Assembly: GCF_035046485.1 (NCBI RefSeq) | Contig: NC_085137.1 | Span: 251,370,733-251,434,732 of the forward strand | DNA from: Aedes albopictus | Lineage: Eukaryota > Arthropoda > Insecta > Diptera > Culicidae | Reading direction: 5' to 3' | DNA: 64,000 bases | Shown: one piece after another, positions 1-10,498 of the stretch | Numbering within the stretch: position 1 is the first letter of the stretch | Layout of the letters: each line of letters opens with the position of its first letter | Position numbers and translations under genes: made by a program | Notes under the pieces: generated by a model | Told to the model about the DNA's origin: nothing | The model's database searches: none | The model's input: the letters and a program-made list of their open reading frames with translations, nothing else

Positions 1-1135
1 AATTTTAATTTTAATTTTAATTTTAATTTTAATTTTAATTTTAATTTTAATTTTAATTTTAATTTTAATTTTAATTTTAATTTTAATTTTAATTTTAATT
101 TTAATTTTAATTTTAATTTTAATTTTAATTTTAATTTTAATTTTAATTTTAATTTTAATTTTAATTTTAATTTTAATTTTAATTTTAATTTTAATTTTAA
201 TTTTAATTTTAATTTTAATTTTAATTTTAATTTTAATTTTAATTTTAATTTTAATTTTAATTTTAATTTTAATTTTAATTTTAATTTTAATTTTAATTTT
301 AATTTTAATTTTAATTTTAATTTTAATTTTAATTTTAATTTTAATTTTAATTTTAATTTTAATTTTAATTTTAATTTTAATTTTAATTTTAATTTTAATT
401 TTAATTTTAATTTTAATTTTAATTTTAATTTTAATTTTAATTTTAATTTTAATTTTAATTTTAATTTTAATTTTAATTTTAATTTTAATTTTAATTTTAA
501 TTTTAATTTTAATTTTAATTTTAATTTTAATTTTAATTTTAATTTTAATTTTAATTTTAATTTTAATTTTAATTTTAATTTTAATTTTAATTTTAATTTT
601 AATTTTAATTTTAATTTTAATTTTAATTTTAATTTTAATTTTAATTTTAATTTTAATTTTAATTTTAATTTTAATGTTAATTTTAATTTTAATTTTAATG
701 TTAATGTTAATTTTAATTTTAATTTTAATTTTAATTTTAATTTTAATTTTAATTTTAATTTTAATTTTAATTTTAATTTTAATTTTAATTTTAATTTTAA
801 TTTTAATTTTAATTTTAATTTTAATTTTAATTTTAATTTTAATTTTAATTTTAATTTTAATTTTAATTTTAATTTTAATTTTAATTTTAATTTTAATTTT
901 AATTTTAATTTTAATTTTAATTTTAATTTTAATTTTAATTTTAATTTTAATTTTAATTTTAATGTTAATTTTAATTTTAATGTTAATTTTAATTTTAATT
1001 TTAATTTTAATTTTAATTTTAATTTTAATTTTAATTTTAATTTTAATTTTAATTTTAATTTTAATTTTAATTTTAATTTTAATTTTAATTTTAATTTCAA
1101 TTTTAATTTTAATTTTAATTTTATTTTTATTTTAA
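1..1135. repeat. A/T-only hexamer satellite (AATTTT)n
   Basis: An uninterrupted tandem array of the 6-mer AATTTT. The only visible changes are rare T-to-G substitutions (for example near 674, 700-705, 963 and 980) and one T-to-C near 1097. Because the unit length is a multiple of three, one frame reads as endless Leu-Ile. That is a by-product of the repeat, not a gene. The array begins at the window edge, so its true length is unknown. Confidence 0.97.
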
Positions 1136-3525
1136 ATTTAATTTTAATTTTTATTTGTTTTTATACTTTAATTAAAATTAAATTAAAATTAAATTAAAAT
1201 TAAATTAAAATTAAATTAAAATTAAATTAAAATTAAATTAAAATTAAATTAAAATTAAATTAATATTAAATTAAAATTAAATTAAAATTAAATTAAAATT
1301 AAAATTAAATTAAAATTAAATTAAAATTAAATTAAAATTAAATTAAAATTAAATTAAAATTAAATTAAAATTAAATTAAAATTAAATTAAAATTAAATTA
1401 AAATTAAATTAAAATTAAATTAAAATTAAATTAAAATTAAATTAATATTAAATTAAAATTAAATTAAAATTAAATTAAATTAAAATTAAATTAAAATTAA
1501 ATTAAAATTAAATTAAAATTAAATTAAAATTAAATTAAAATTAAATTAAATTAAAATTAAATTAAAATTAAATTAAAATTAAATTAAAATTAAATTAAAA
1601 TTAAATTAAAATTAAATTAAAATTAAATTAAAATTAAATTAAAATTAAATTAAAATTAAATTAAAATTAAATTAAAATTAAATTAAAATTAAATTAAAAT
1701 TAAATTAAAATTAAATTAAAATTAAATTAAAATTAAATTAAAATTAAATTAAAATTAAATTAAAATTAAATTAAAATTAAATTGAAATTAAATTAAAATT
1801 AAATTAAAATTAAATTAAATTAAAATTAAAATAAAATTAAATTAAAATTAAATTAAAATTAAATTAAAATTAAATTAAAATTAAATTAAAATTAAATTAA
1901 AATTAAATTAAAATTAAATTAAAATTAAATTAAAATTAAATTAAAATTAAATTAAAATTAAATTAAAATTAAATTAAAATTAAATTAAAATTAAATTAAA
2001 ATTAAATTAAAATTAAATTAAAATTAAATTAAAATTAAATTAAAATTAAATTAAAATTAAATTAAAATTAAATTAAAATTAAATTAAAATTAAATTAAAA
2101 TTAAATTAAAATTAAATTAAAATTAAATTAAAATTAAATTAAAATTAAATTAAAATTAAATTAAAATTAAATTAAAATTAAATTAAAATTAAATTAAAAT
2201 TAAATTAAAATTAAATTAAAATTAAATTAAAATTAAATTAAAATTAAATTAAAATTAAATTAAAATTAAATTAAAATTAAATTAAAATTAAATTAAAATT
2301 AAATTAAAATTAAATTAAAATTAAATTAAAATTAAATTAAAATTAAATTAAAATTAAATTAAAATTAAATTAAAATTAAATTAAAATTAAATTAAAATTA
2401 AATTAAAATTAAATTAAAATTAAATTAAAATTAAATTAAAATTAAATTAAAATTAAATTAAAATTAAATTAAAATTAAATTAAAATTAAATTAAAATTAA
2501 ATTAAAATTAAATTAAAATTAAATTAAAATTAAATTAAAATTAAATTAAAATTAAATTAAAATTAAATTAAAATTAAATTAAAATTAAATTAAAATTAAA
2601 TTAAAATTAAATTAAAATTAAATTAAAATTAAATTAAAATTAAATTAAAATTAAATTAAAATTAAATTAAAATTAAATTAAAATTAAATTAAAATTAAAT
2701 TAAAATTAAATTAAAATTAAATTAAAATTAAATTAAAATTAAATTAAAATTAAATTAAAATTAAATTAAAATTAAATTAAAATTAAATTAAAATTAAATT
2801 AAAATTAAATTAAAATTAAATTAAAATTAAATTAAAATTAAATTAAAATTAAATTAAAATTAAATTAAAATTAAATTAAAATTAAATTAAAATTAAATTA
2901 AAATTAAATTAAAATTAAATAAAAATTAAATTAAAATTAAATTAAAATTAAATTAAAATTAAATTAAAATTAAATTAAAATTAAATTAAAATTAAATTAA
3001 AATTAAATTAAAATTAAATTAAAATTAAATTAAAATTAAATTAAAATTAAATTAAAATTAAATTAAAATTAAATTAAAATTAAATTAAAATTAAATTAAA
3101 ATTAAATTAAAATTAAATTAAAATTAAATTAAAATTAAATTAAAATTAAATTAAAATTAAATTAAAATTAAATTAAAATTAAATTAAAATTAAATTAAAA
3201 TTAAATTAAAATTAAATTAAAATTAAATTAAAATTAAATTAAAATTAAATTAAAATTAAATTAAAATTAAATTAAAATTAAATTAAAATTAAATTAAAAT
3301 TAAATTAAAATTAAATTAAAATTAAATTAAAATTAAATAAAAATTAAATTAAAATTAAATTAAAATTAAATTAAAATTAAATTAAAATTAAATTAAAATT
3401 AAATTAAAATTAAATTAAAATTAAATTAAAATTAAATTAAAATTAAATTAAAATTAAATTAAAATTAAATTAAAATTAAATTAAAATTAAATTAAAATTA
3501 AATTAAAATTAAATTAAAATTTAAA
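1136..3525. repeat. A/T-only 11-mer satellite (AAAATTAAATT)n
   Basis: After a short irregular junction (about 1136-1171) the repeat switches to an 11-base unit, AAAATTAAATT, repeated roughly two hundred times. There are few variants: occasional missing AAATT blocks near 1300, 1480, 1545 and 1815, and single substitutions near 1263, 1444, 1784, 1829, 2920 and 3338. It is effectively free of G and C. No gene is possible here. Confidence 0.96.
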
Positions 3526-3825
3526 TTAAATTAAAATTTAATTAAAATTTAATTAAAATTAAATTAAAATTTAATTAAAATTTAATTAAAATTTAATTAA
3601 AATTTAATTAAAATTTTAATTAAAATTTAATTAAAATTTATTTAAAATTTAATTAAAATTTAATTAAAATTTAATTAAAATTTAATTAAAATTTAATTAA
3701 AATTTAATTAAAATTTAATTAAAATTTAATTAAAATTTAATTAAAATTTAATTAAAATTTAATTAAAATTTAATTAAAATTAATTAAAATTAAATTAAAA
3801 TTATATTGAAATTAAAACTGAATTG
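3526..3825. repeat. Variant A/T 11-mer satellite (AAAATTTAATT)n
   Basis: The third block keeps the 11-base period, but the unit is AAAATTTAATT, one A-to-T change from the preceding block. The two unit types are interleaved around 3520-3570. The array decays from about 3790 into sequence with G and C. Confidence 0.93.
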
Positions 3826-3839
3826 AAATTGAATTAAAA

Positions 3840-4329
3840 TTAAAGTGACTCACCGACACGATGAGGCCAAACTCAACGGAATCGGACACTGTTTTGGTGA
3901 TGACTGGTTCCGGCGACAGTGCGAAGAAAACGAACCGAACTTATTGGCCAGCAGCAGCGACGAGGAACTGACGGGTTGGACGACGGAACGGCTGAAATGG
4001 TTAAGCTAATTGAGACGCGCAAATTTTTCTCATTTTCTCGACCGACGAACGCGATTTTTAAGCTGCCGCAACTAACAAAGTTTTTTTCCACTGCCATTTG
4101 CTCAACTGTCAATGACGCGCGAAAAAATCGAACATTCAGCATAAATTCGGGGTTATGATTTATGCTCTCGAAAATTTTTCGATGAGCAACATAACTAACA
4201 AATGCCTAACAATGTCGAACGCCTAACTTCCTCCGTGCTGGGATGACATTTAGCCGTTCCATTTTCTATTCTGTTCCTGGAAAAGTCACAGCCCTAGCTG
4301 TCATGTGTACACTGTAATTCAAATTTACT
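3840..4329. other. Unassigned sequence between satellite and Penelope-like element
   Basis: Mixed-composition DNA with only short overlapping frames on both strands (under 90 codons). I recognise no protein motif, RNA gene or repeat. It may be the original flank of the satellite. Confidence 0.5.
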
Positions 4330-4334
4330 CAAAG

Positions 4335-5600
4335 TCTGCACAACCCAACTCTATTCACTACAGCCAGTAGTTTCGACGATCGGATCCGCCACCTACCAGA
4401 TGGCCCAATATCTGGCAGGAGTCCTGGAAAATGTTGTTGGAAAAACAGAACACCACGTAAAAACAGTTTTGAGTTTGCACAACAGATAACAGGAATGCAG
4501 ATCCCCGAGGAGCACATGCTGTTTTCATTGGATGTGAAATCGCTGTATACCAATGTCCCGGTGCAGTACGCGATGGAGTGCATCGAGGCAAGGTGGAGCG
4601 AGGTAGCAAGGTATACGAAGATTGACAAGCGAAGTTTCTTGGATGCAACAAGATTAGTCTTAGACTCTACGTTTTTCAACTATCGAGGAGTTACCTACAC
4701 ACAAACCTTCGGGGTACCGATGGGATCACCGCTGTCTCCAGTTATAGCGAACATCGTTATGGAGCGTTTGGAACAGGAGAGCATACAGAGCACGCTAACG
4801 CCGCTCAGCACAAAAGTGCATAATTTCCAGACTACACCAAAAATGTGTAACCCTTGCACATTCACAAAATCAGCTCCTGTGTCCGCAAAATCGTTAAATC
4901 CGCAAAAAAATTTGTACAGCAATCTAGCTATGTTTACTAGTGACCTTGGAAAACAAAAAAAATATCGACATGTCGCATCTAGACGAGTGTACGAGCTGTT
5001 TTTGAGAATGTGTAACTGTAACACATTTTTGTGTGGTCTGGAAATTATGCACTTATGAGTAGGGCTTACACATTTTAGTGCTGAGCGGTTTTACTGTGAG
5101 GGTGAGTGCAGAACAACTCGATATTGTGATATACAGGTGGTATGTGGATGACTGTTTTTGCGTTGCACGGAGGGAACACGTTGATCGAATCTTGGAGATT
5201 TTCAATGACTTCCATGATAGGCTGCAGTTCACTGTGGAGAAAGAGGAACAAGAGCAAATCAAGTTTCTTGATATCATGGTAACGAGAAAAGAAGGAATCC
5301 TTAAGAAAACGTGGCTACCAAAACAGACGAAGGGACGGTATCTGGATTTCATTTCGGAAAGTCCGTACACCCACAAACGCAATACTGCGATTGCCCTAGT
5401 GGATAGGGCTATCAAGTTGACTGATGCACAGCAGCGCCCTTCGGCCATCAGTACGGTGAAGGAAATGCACTCCGTCAAAGCAATTCGCCCCCAAAACGAC
5501 GATTCGACCGCTTGGGAGTGTTGTCGTCGTCGTGATGAAGCTTCCCGAAAGCAATGTCAAATTCGTTCGGGGTTTCAAAACATTGGAAAGAAATTCATTA
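4335..5600 (+). pseudogene. Penelope-like reverse transcriptase (broken)
   Basis: The first half, to 4796, contains the typical PLE blocks FSLDVKSLYTNVP (4519-4557) and GVPMGSPLSPVIANIVMERL (4711-4770). The second half resumes after the inserted MITE and carries the catalytic motif YVDD at 5141-5152, followed by the KFLDI block. The enzyme copies element RNA into DNA at target sites. It is broken in at least two ways: a single A appears to be missing in an A-run near 4461, shifting frame before the SLDVKSLY block, and a TIR element at 4797-5092 separates RT motifs. Upstream RT sequence (RPVVS-like) begins near 4360. The true 5' end is missing. Confidence 0.82.
4797..5092. mobile_element. TIR (foldback-type) MITE inside the Penelope RT
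   Basis: The left end reads CCGCTCAGCAC and the right end is its inverse, GTGCTGAGCGG. The inverted similarity continues inward for about 90 bases on each side (for example the block around TAATTTCCAGAC on the left against GTCTGGAAATTA on the right). The element has no coding capacity of its own and interrupts the RT between the motif ending MERLEQES and the YVDD block. The target duplication is not clear, so the ends are accurate only to a few bases. Confidence 0.75.
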
Positions 5601-5704
5601 TTTTTACAGTCAGATTGCGATTTACCAGTCAATGAGTGTGATCCGAAGGTATAACTGTTTATTCTGAGCATAACAGTATTTTTTACGGCAGTGAAAACTA
5701 ATTA

Positions 5705-6560
5705 GGGGGATTAGGGGCATAATGGACACCCTAAGCAAATGAGTATGTTAGGCCTGGATAACAGACAAAAGCTTAACATATTATCAGTTGGCTTACAACT
5801 TTAACTTGTTTCCTACGTATTTCAATCATTTACAGCTGGTAGAATGTCATTATTGTGAAGAAATAATGAATTGAAAGCGGTGTGTTTTTCGGGGCTGGCA
5901 GGAAAGGTATGGGGCGAAATGGACACCCATCGGGGCATAATGGACACCCCATGCATATTTTATGCAGTATCTTTGAGAATATCGACCAGTTAAGTAATTT
6001 GCCAACGGAGATCAATACCACAGATATAATACTCCATCTTAGACGAGTTTACATAACTTCAAAGTTAATTAAATAAATTATAGGCTAAAATAATCGGATT
6101 GAATTTTTTCAAACTCTCTAAAACGCCTAACAGTATGCAACGCATGTACATCCATTCATAATTGCCTGTGTTCATTTCGCCCCGAATAGACTACAACATT
6201 GAAATTGCTATTTTCAGAGTGTTCTGATCAAAAATATAATACTTCATCCATTGCTAAATCTACGTATTCATGTAGATAAGCTAACAATTCACTTGTTTGA
6301 ATGGTGGACACACTCAATCAATCGTAATACCTTATTTGCTGCCGCTTCGAAATTATAAGAAATCCACCATATGAAAAACATACTTCAATTTCAATGATAA
6401 TTTGGTTATTTTGAAGGAATATAAATGGAACTTTTGAAAAATAGAGCAATGACTTGTTCCTTTACACTTATGCATTAAAAGTTTTACATAAAAGTCAACG
6501 GTTTCGGCAAAAACAGGGGTGTCCATTTCGCCCCGGGTGTCCATTATGCCCCTTTCCCCC
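5705..6560. mobile_element. 856-bp MITE with TA target duplication, copy 1
   Basis: The ends are GGGGGATTAGGGGCATAATG and its near-perfect inverse, flanked by TA on both sides (5703-5704, 6561-6562). That fits a Tc1/mariner-like or other TA-targeting element. A second copy of identical length lies at 60831-61686. The motif GGGGC(G/A)(A/T)AATGGACAC recurs inside, near both ends, in both orientations (5916-5955, about 6170, 6516-6552). No transposase is encoded. Confidence 0.9.
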
Positions 6561-6843
6561 TAGAAGTACGATATTTCTGGGTCTGAAAATCGGTCAGGCG
6601 AAATGGATAGCAAATCTAACCTAGAATATCCTACAATTCTAACCTCAACTCCTCACGTGCACAAGCCGGATCTCATTTTTTACGGAAATGGTGGAACAAA
6701 ATGCAAAACTAATGTACGTGCGACCGAGGGAATTGAAAGTTCTACCATTCCCACTTAAAACAATTGTCGGATGTGGGTTGTAAGTAGGAAAAATAAAATA
6801 ATTCCCCCAACAGATTATGTTGATAGGTATGTAAAAAAAGGTA

Positions 6844-7237
6844 CACTGAAATAAATTTTGTTGTGGAAATTACCGATTCCATAGTAAAATTACTAACCGT
6901 ACCTATGATTCTCAACCGACAACAAAATCTGTTAAGGTAACTGAAATATGCTTGAAATTACAATGCATTGGAGTAAATTCAACTAAAAGCATAGTCGTCT
7001 CAACAACAAAACATTGTTAATTTTTCCAGGACACGCATTTTACAACACAGTATGGTTGAAAATACAATGCTCATTTGTTAAATTTAGATTATTTTTGGTA
7101 ATGTTAACTGCACTGCTAGTTAAGTTGACAGTGTTTTAGTGGAATTAACTGGAAATTGTTGTCGGTTGAGAATCATAGGTACGGTTAGTAATTTTACTAT
7201 GGAATCGGTAGTTTCCACAACAAAATTTATTTCAGTG
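6844..7237. mobile_element. MITE with ~85-bp TIRs, CACTG ends, TA duplication
   Basis: The left terminus CACTGAAATAAATTTTG is matched by its inverse at the right end, and the inverted similarity runs about 85 bases inward to ACCGACAACAA. TA flanks both ends (6842-6843, 7238-7239). The ~230-base core has no frame. It lies inside the interrupted Penelope element. Confidence 0.9.
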
Positions 7238-7259
7238 TAAACATCATCAGTTCGGTAGT

Positions 7260-7982
7260 TGCGCTACCGAAACAAAGGTGGGTAACAGTATGTTTTGTTT
7301 TGCCCTTGAAAGCCAATTACCCTAACTGGTTCATTCAGAATGTCTTGAAACAGAGGGTACACAAGCACTACAACGAACTGCAGAACGACAAGGAGGTGGA
7401 CGAAACGAAGTACATTCCCACGCCATATGTCCCATGCCTGAGTGAAAAGTTGCAAAAATCCTCAAGGAACAGGGCATAACATTGGCGGTGAAAGCAAAAT
7501 CGAAATTGAAAAATGAGATTTTCGCTAAACTCAAGGACCCGATCCCACCAGGACAACATAAAAATGTGGTGTATTCGGTACCTTGTGGAACAGGGGATGG
7601 AAAGGTGTACATCGGACAGACGGGGAGAAAACTGGACACGCGGATCAACGAGCACAAAAATGACGTAAAACGGAAAGACAACAGGACTGGATTAACGCAC
7701 CACACGCGATGTGACGGCCATGTGTTTAATTTTGACGAGACGAAAATAATTGAACGAATCGCCGACCAGGAGAGCAGAGTAGTCGCGGAGACATTCCACA
7801 TCAAGCTGGCAGGGGAAGCTAATACAGTGAACCTCCAGCGTGAGTGTGGATTGTTCAACACGAACTACAATGCGTTAGTGTTTAATCTGCGACAAGTGAC
7901 GAACAACGATAGACGACGAAGAGGAAACGAGAGAGGACGCGCACCACAACCGCAAAGTACCCTACTAGACAGTGGTACGTGA
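7260..7982 (+). pseudogene. Penelope-like C-terminal linker and GIY-YIG endonuclease
   Basis: The frame from 7482 reads VVYSVPC followed by KVYIGQTGRKLDTRINEH (about 7567-7656). This is the PLE form of the GIY-YIG nuclease core, with the conserved Tyr pair, Gly, Arg and a downstream Glu-containing helix (ETFHIK, near 7789). Upstream (7308-7455) the linker is in a different frame; joining the two needs one extra A in the A-run at about 7454. The frame ends at 7980-7982. It would nick target DNA to prime reverse transcription. The domain itself has no stop. Confidence 0.85.
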
Positions 7983-8112
7983 TCTCCCAGCTGGATAGTA
8001 GCATCAGCTGCGGCGATCAAATTGTGAGTTGTGGGGTGAAAAAATGTAAAATGAAAAATTGTATTATGTTAATGTTTTAATTTCGTGTTTTTTGTAATAA
8101 ACTCTTAGGCGT

Positions 8113-8150
8113 CTGAAGATGGCCGAAATGTGATTAGGCCGAAACGTCAC
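8113..8150 (+). ncRNA. Hammerhead-ribozyme-like core in the Penelope tail (tentative)
   Basis: The order CTGAAGA (8113-8119), a GGCC stem (8121-8124), a 12-base loop, GGCC (8137-8140), GAAA (8141-8144) and CGTC matches the conserved strand of a hammerhead: CUGANGA, stem II, GAAA, stem III. Penelope-like elements are known to carry minimal hammerheads in their terminal repeats. I could not identify the matching 5' stem III and cleavage site just upstream, so this may be decayed or active only as a dimer. Confidence 0.4.
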
Positions 8151-8239
8151 GCAAAAAACAAGTTTGTTTTATTCGTTCACCGAGAAATATCAACAATAAA
8201 GAGATATACTCGTTAACGGTGATTAAATCCAACAAGTAA

Positions 8240-8914
8240 CATATTTTTGGAGGCGGCGAAATCAAAGAGTCATAGGCCGTTTTCGTTCTTCTGCTGGTGG
8301 GCGCTGAACTTACCAATCGTCGGTCTAAATTCCTCCTCCTGGCCTACCTGAGCGTTTCAATCTCCTATGATGATCTTGACGTCGTGGCTTGGGTAGCGAT
8401 CGCACTCGCGTTCGAGCTGCGCGTAAAATGCGTCCTTGTCATCATCAGTGCTTCCGGAGTGTGGGCTTTGCACGTTTATTATGCTGAAGTTGAAGAATTG
8501 GCTCTTGATCCTCAACCTGCACATTCTTTCGTCTATCGGCCACCAACCGATCACGCGCCTCTGCATATCACCCATCACGATGGAAGCTGTTCCCAGCTCG
8601 CGTGTGTTGCCGCAGCACAGTTGAGCTTAGAGTCCATCCGTGGCACTCGACGTAGATCAGCCGCCCCTAACATGGGAATCAGACGCTGGTGTGAGCCGCT
8701 CCTCCTGGAGAACAGATGCTCAGGTTTGCCGAAGCAAACCCCCCATTTCCTGTCAGCATACGACCAAAGTTCCCACCGGGGTTGGTTACCCGATCTTCCC
8801 TAAGGTTGCTCATAGTTTCCGGCCGGTACCACGTGGAGGTAGGAATAGGAGTTGCTTGGCAGAGGCTAGTGGATCACAATGGGATCTGAATTGCGCAGCA
8901 TGCCCAGCCTTTAC
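8240..8914 (-). mobile_element. RTE family-A fragment (5'UTR and endonuclease), minus strand
   Basis: On the minus strand, 8357-8578 reads MQRRVIGWWPIDERM and continues to IIIGD, the endonuclease region also found at 13578-13800 on the plus strand. Sequence 8634-8914 is the inverted counterpart of the 5' untranslated region at 9288-9560. The copy is cut at about 8240 inside the endonuclease, where the Penelope tail begins, and stops at a run of Ns. Confidence 0.85.
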
Positions 8915-8937
8915 NNNNNNNNNNNNNNNNNNNNNNN
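8915..8937. other. Assembly gap (23 Ns)
   Basis: Twenty-three N characters sit between the two inverted RTE-A 5' regions. The distance and content across the gap are unknown. Confidence 0.99.
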
Positions 8938-9258
8938 TGCACCTATCCTCTCGACATCGGGATGAATGCCGGTCGGCTTAAAGGAAACCACTGATCCTCT
9001 CGTCACAATCAAGCCATTCCTGCCAGCGTCCAACAGTCATCCCGGTCCTGTGTATGAGTATGGAGAACGGGGTTTCCGAACACTTTTTGCAGGCAAATAT
9101 GCACAGTCTCAGTAAAATACGTTTGCAATCAAGTCTATCGCTTACAGTTCTCCCACGATGAGTACCTGTGATAGTGTACTGAGTATCCCGCAACGTCACC
9201 GCCAGCCATTTTATCCGTTCGACATTCTGCGACGCTCAGAGCCCTCTAAGCGAACCAT
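8938..9258. other. Unassigned sequence left of the full-length RTE-A
   Basis: About 320 bases with no recognisable gene. Its right edge (9259-9273) is the left copy of the 15-bp target duplication of the RTE element, so it is the original neighbour of the R1 sequence that now starts at 18341. Confidence 0.5.
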
Positions 9259-9586
9259 ATCCACACACCAGTGGCACGGTGAAGGCTGGGTAAGCTGCGC
9301 AATTCAGATCCCATTGTGATCCACTAGCCTCTGCCCAGCAACTCCTATCCCTACCTCCACGCGGTACCGGCCGGAAACTATGAGCATCCTTAGGGAAGAT
9401 CGGGTAACCAACCCCGGTGGGAACTTTGGTCGTTGGCTGACAGGGAAGGGGGGGGGGGTTTGCTTCGGCAAACCTGAGCGTCTGTTCTCCAGGAGGAGCG
9501 GCTCACAACAGCGTCTGATCCCCATGTTAGGGGCGGCTGATCTACGTCCGAGTGCCAGAGAAGGACTCTAAGCTCAACTGTGCACT

Positions 9587-9861
9587 ATGATCCTCCGGAA
9601 AGTAGGGGGTTGGTGTCAGGCCCTACGAGCCAGCCGTAAAACCATTGTAGCGGAAAATCAGCAACAGAATAATACGAACCGAGACCAACTGCAACGACCC
9701 CAGCGTACAAAAAGGACTTGTGACTGGAAACTCGGTACGTAGAACTGCCGATCTCTCAACTTCATAGGGAACACCCGCATACTCGCCGATCTACTGAAGG
9801 ACCGCGGGTTCGGCATCGTAGCGCTGCAGGAGGTGTGTTGGACAGGATCCATGGTGCGAAC
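9587..9861 (+). pseudogene. RTE-A ORF, N-terminal segment (start and first endonuclease motif)
   Basis: An ATG at 9587 opens a frame of 51 codons. It leads into KLGT and then hits TAG at 9740-9742 where a Trp of the TWN motif would stand, followed by NCRSL and IVALQEVCWTG, the first two blocks of an apurinic-type endonuclease. The premature stop alone inactivates the copy. The segment is cut by the hAT element and resumes at 13512. Confidence 0.8.
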
Positions 9862-10142
9862 GTTTAGAGCAATGGTTCCCAAACTTGTCGGCGCAATCGC
9901 CCCCTTGAAGCTGTTGACAACTATTTTCGCCCCCCTAAGTTTGCATTGTTCTAAATTAGATCTGAAATTTTGGAATTGCATTAAAATCTACAAACTCTGT
10001 CTATTTTGTAGGCCACTCGAACAAAACCTTATTTTCACTGTATTTTTTTAAATCGTGAATAAATAGTATTCAGAATCATACACGCAACCTGAGATTGGCA
10101 GATTCTAATACAATTGGGTATGAAACATATACAAATATTGTA

Positions 10143-10430
10143 TTAGGGCCTTGCAAATACAAAAATTGGTAGGTGGCAATATACCAAAAATTGTATTGGC
10201 TTCCTAGAATCTGGAAAAGGAAAATTTCGCATGTGTGCGTGTGCTCTGTCGCACTGGTTTCTCATTATTTGTTCTATTTTTAGACTGATCATGGCAGCAG
10301 CGGCGGCATCAAATACCAATACATGTGTAAAAAGAAATATGGGCGGCGGCGGGAATCGAACCGGGGCACTATCATGATGATACTCAGTATCCTGCGCTCT
10401 AACCAGCACGGCTATAACTGCACATGAATA
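10143..10430 (-). mobile_element. tRNA-headed SINE, minus strand
   Basis: On the minus strand, starting near 10430, TAGCCGTGCTGGTTAGAGC matches a pol III A box and GGTTCGATTCC (about 10336-10346) a B box at tRNA-like spacing. An A/T-rich body follows toward 10143. The tRNA-like head does not fold cleanly, which fits a SINE rather than a tRNA gene. Ends are approximate. Confidence 0.65.
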
Positions 10431-10498
10431 GACAAGAGGCTGAAAGCCATCATGATCAACACAAACGTGGCTTGGTGATGGAAGTGATACAGCCGCCA

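Larger units (their letters stand above)
4330..8235 (+). mobile_element. Penelope-like retroelement, 5'-truncated and interrupted
   Basis: Two coding blocks in the same orientation and in the expected order: a Penelope-type reverse transcriptase (about 4335-5590) and a GIY-YIG endonuclease (about 7260-7982). The tail reaches about 8235. Three TIR elements are inserted (4797-5092, 5705-6560, 6844-7237). The stretches 5600-5704, 6563-6843 and 7240-7258 are not explained by either the element or the MITEs and may be an intron or an older insertion. The right end abuts a truncated minus-strand RTE endonuclease at about 8240. PLEs use an RT related to telomerase joined to a GIY-YIG nuclease, and both halves are visible here. 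Confidence 0.85.

Noticed and set aside
674..1135. 153-codon frame of alternating Leu and Ile
   Set aside because: It is the translation of the AATTTT satellite; the hexamer is a multiple of three so no stop can occur.
10335..10430. A functional tRNA gene
   Set aside because: A and B boxes are present but the arms do not pair as a cloverleaf and a longer body follows; SINE is the better call.
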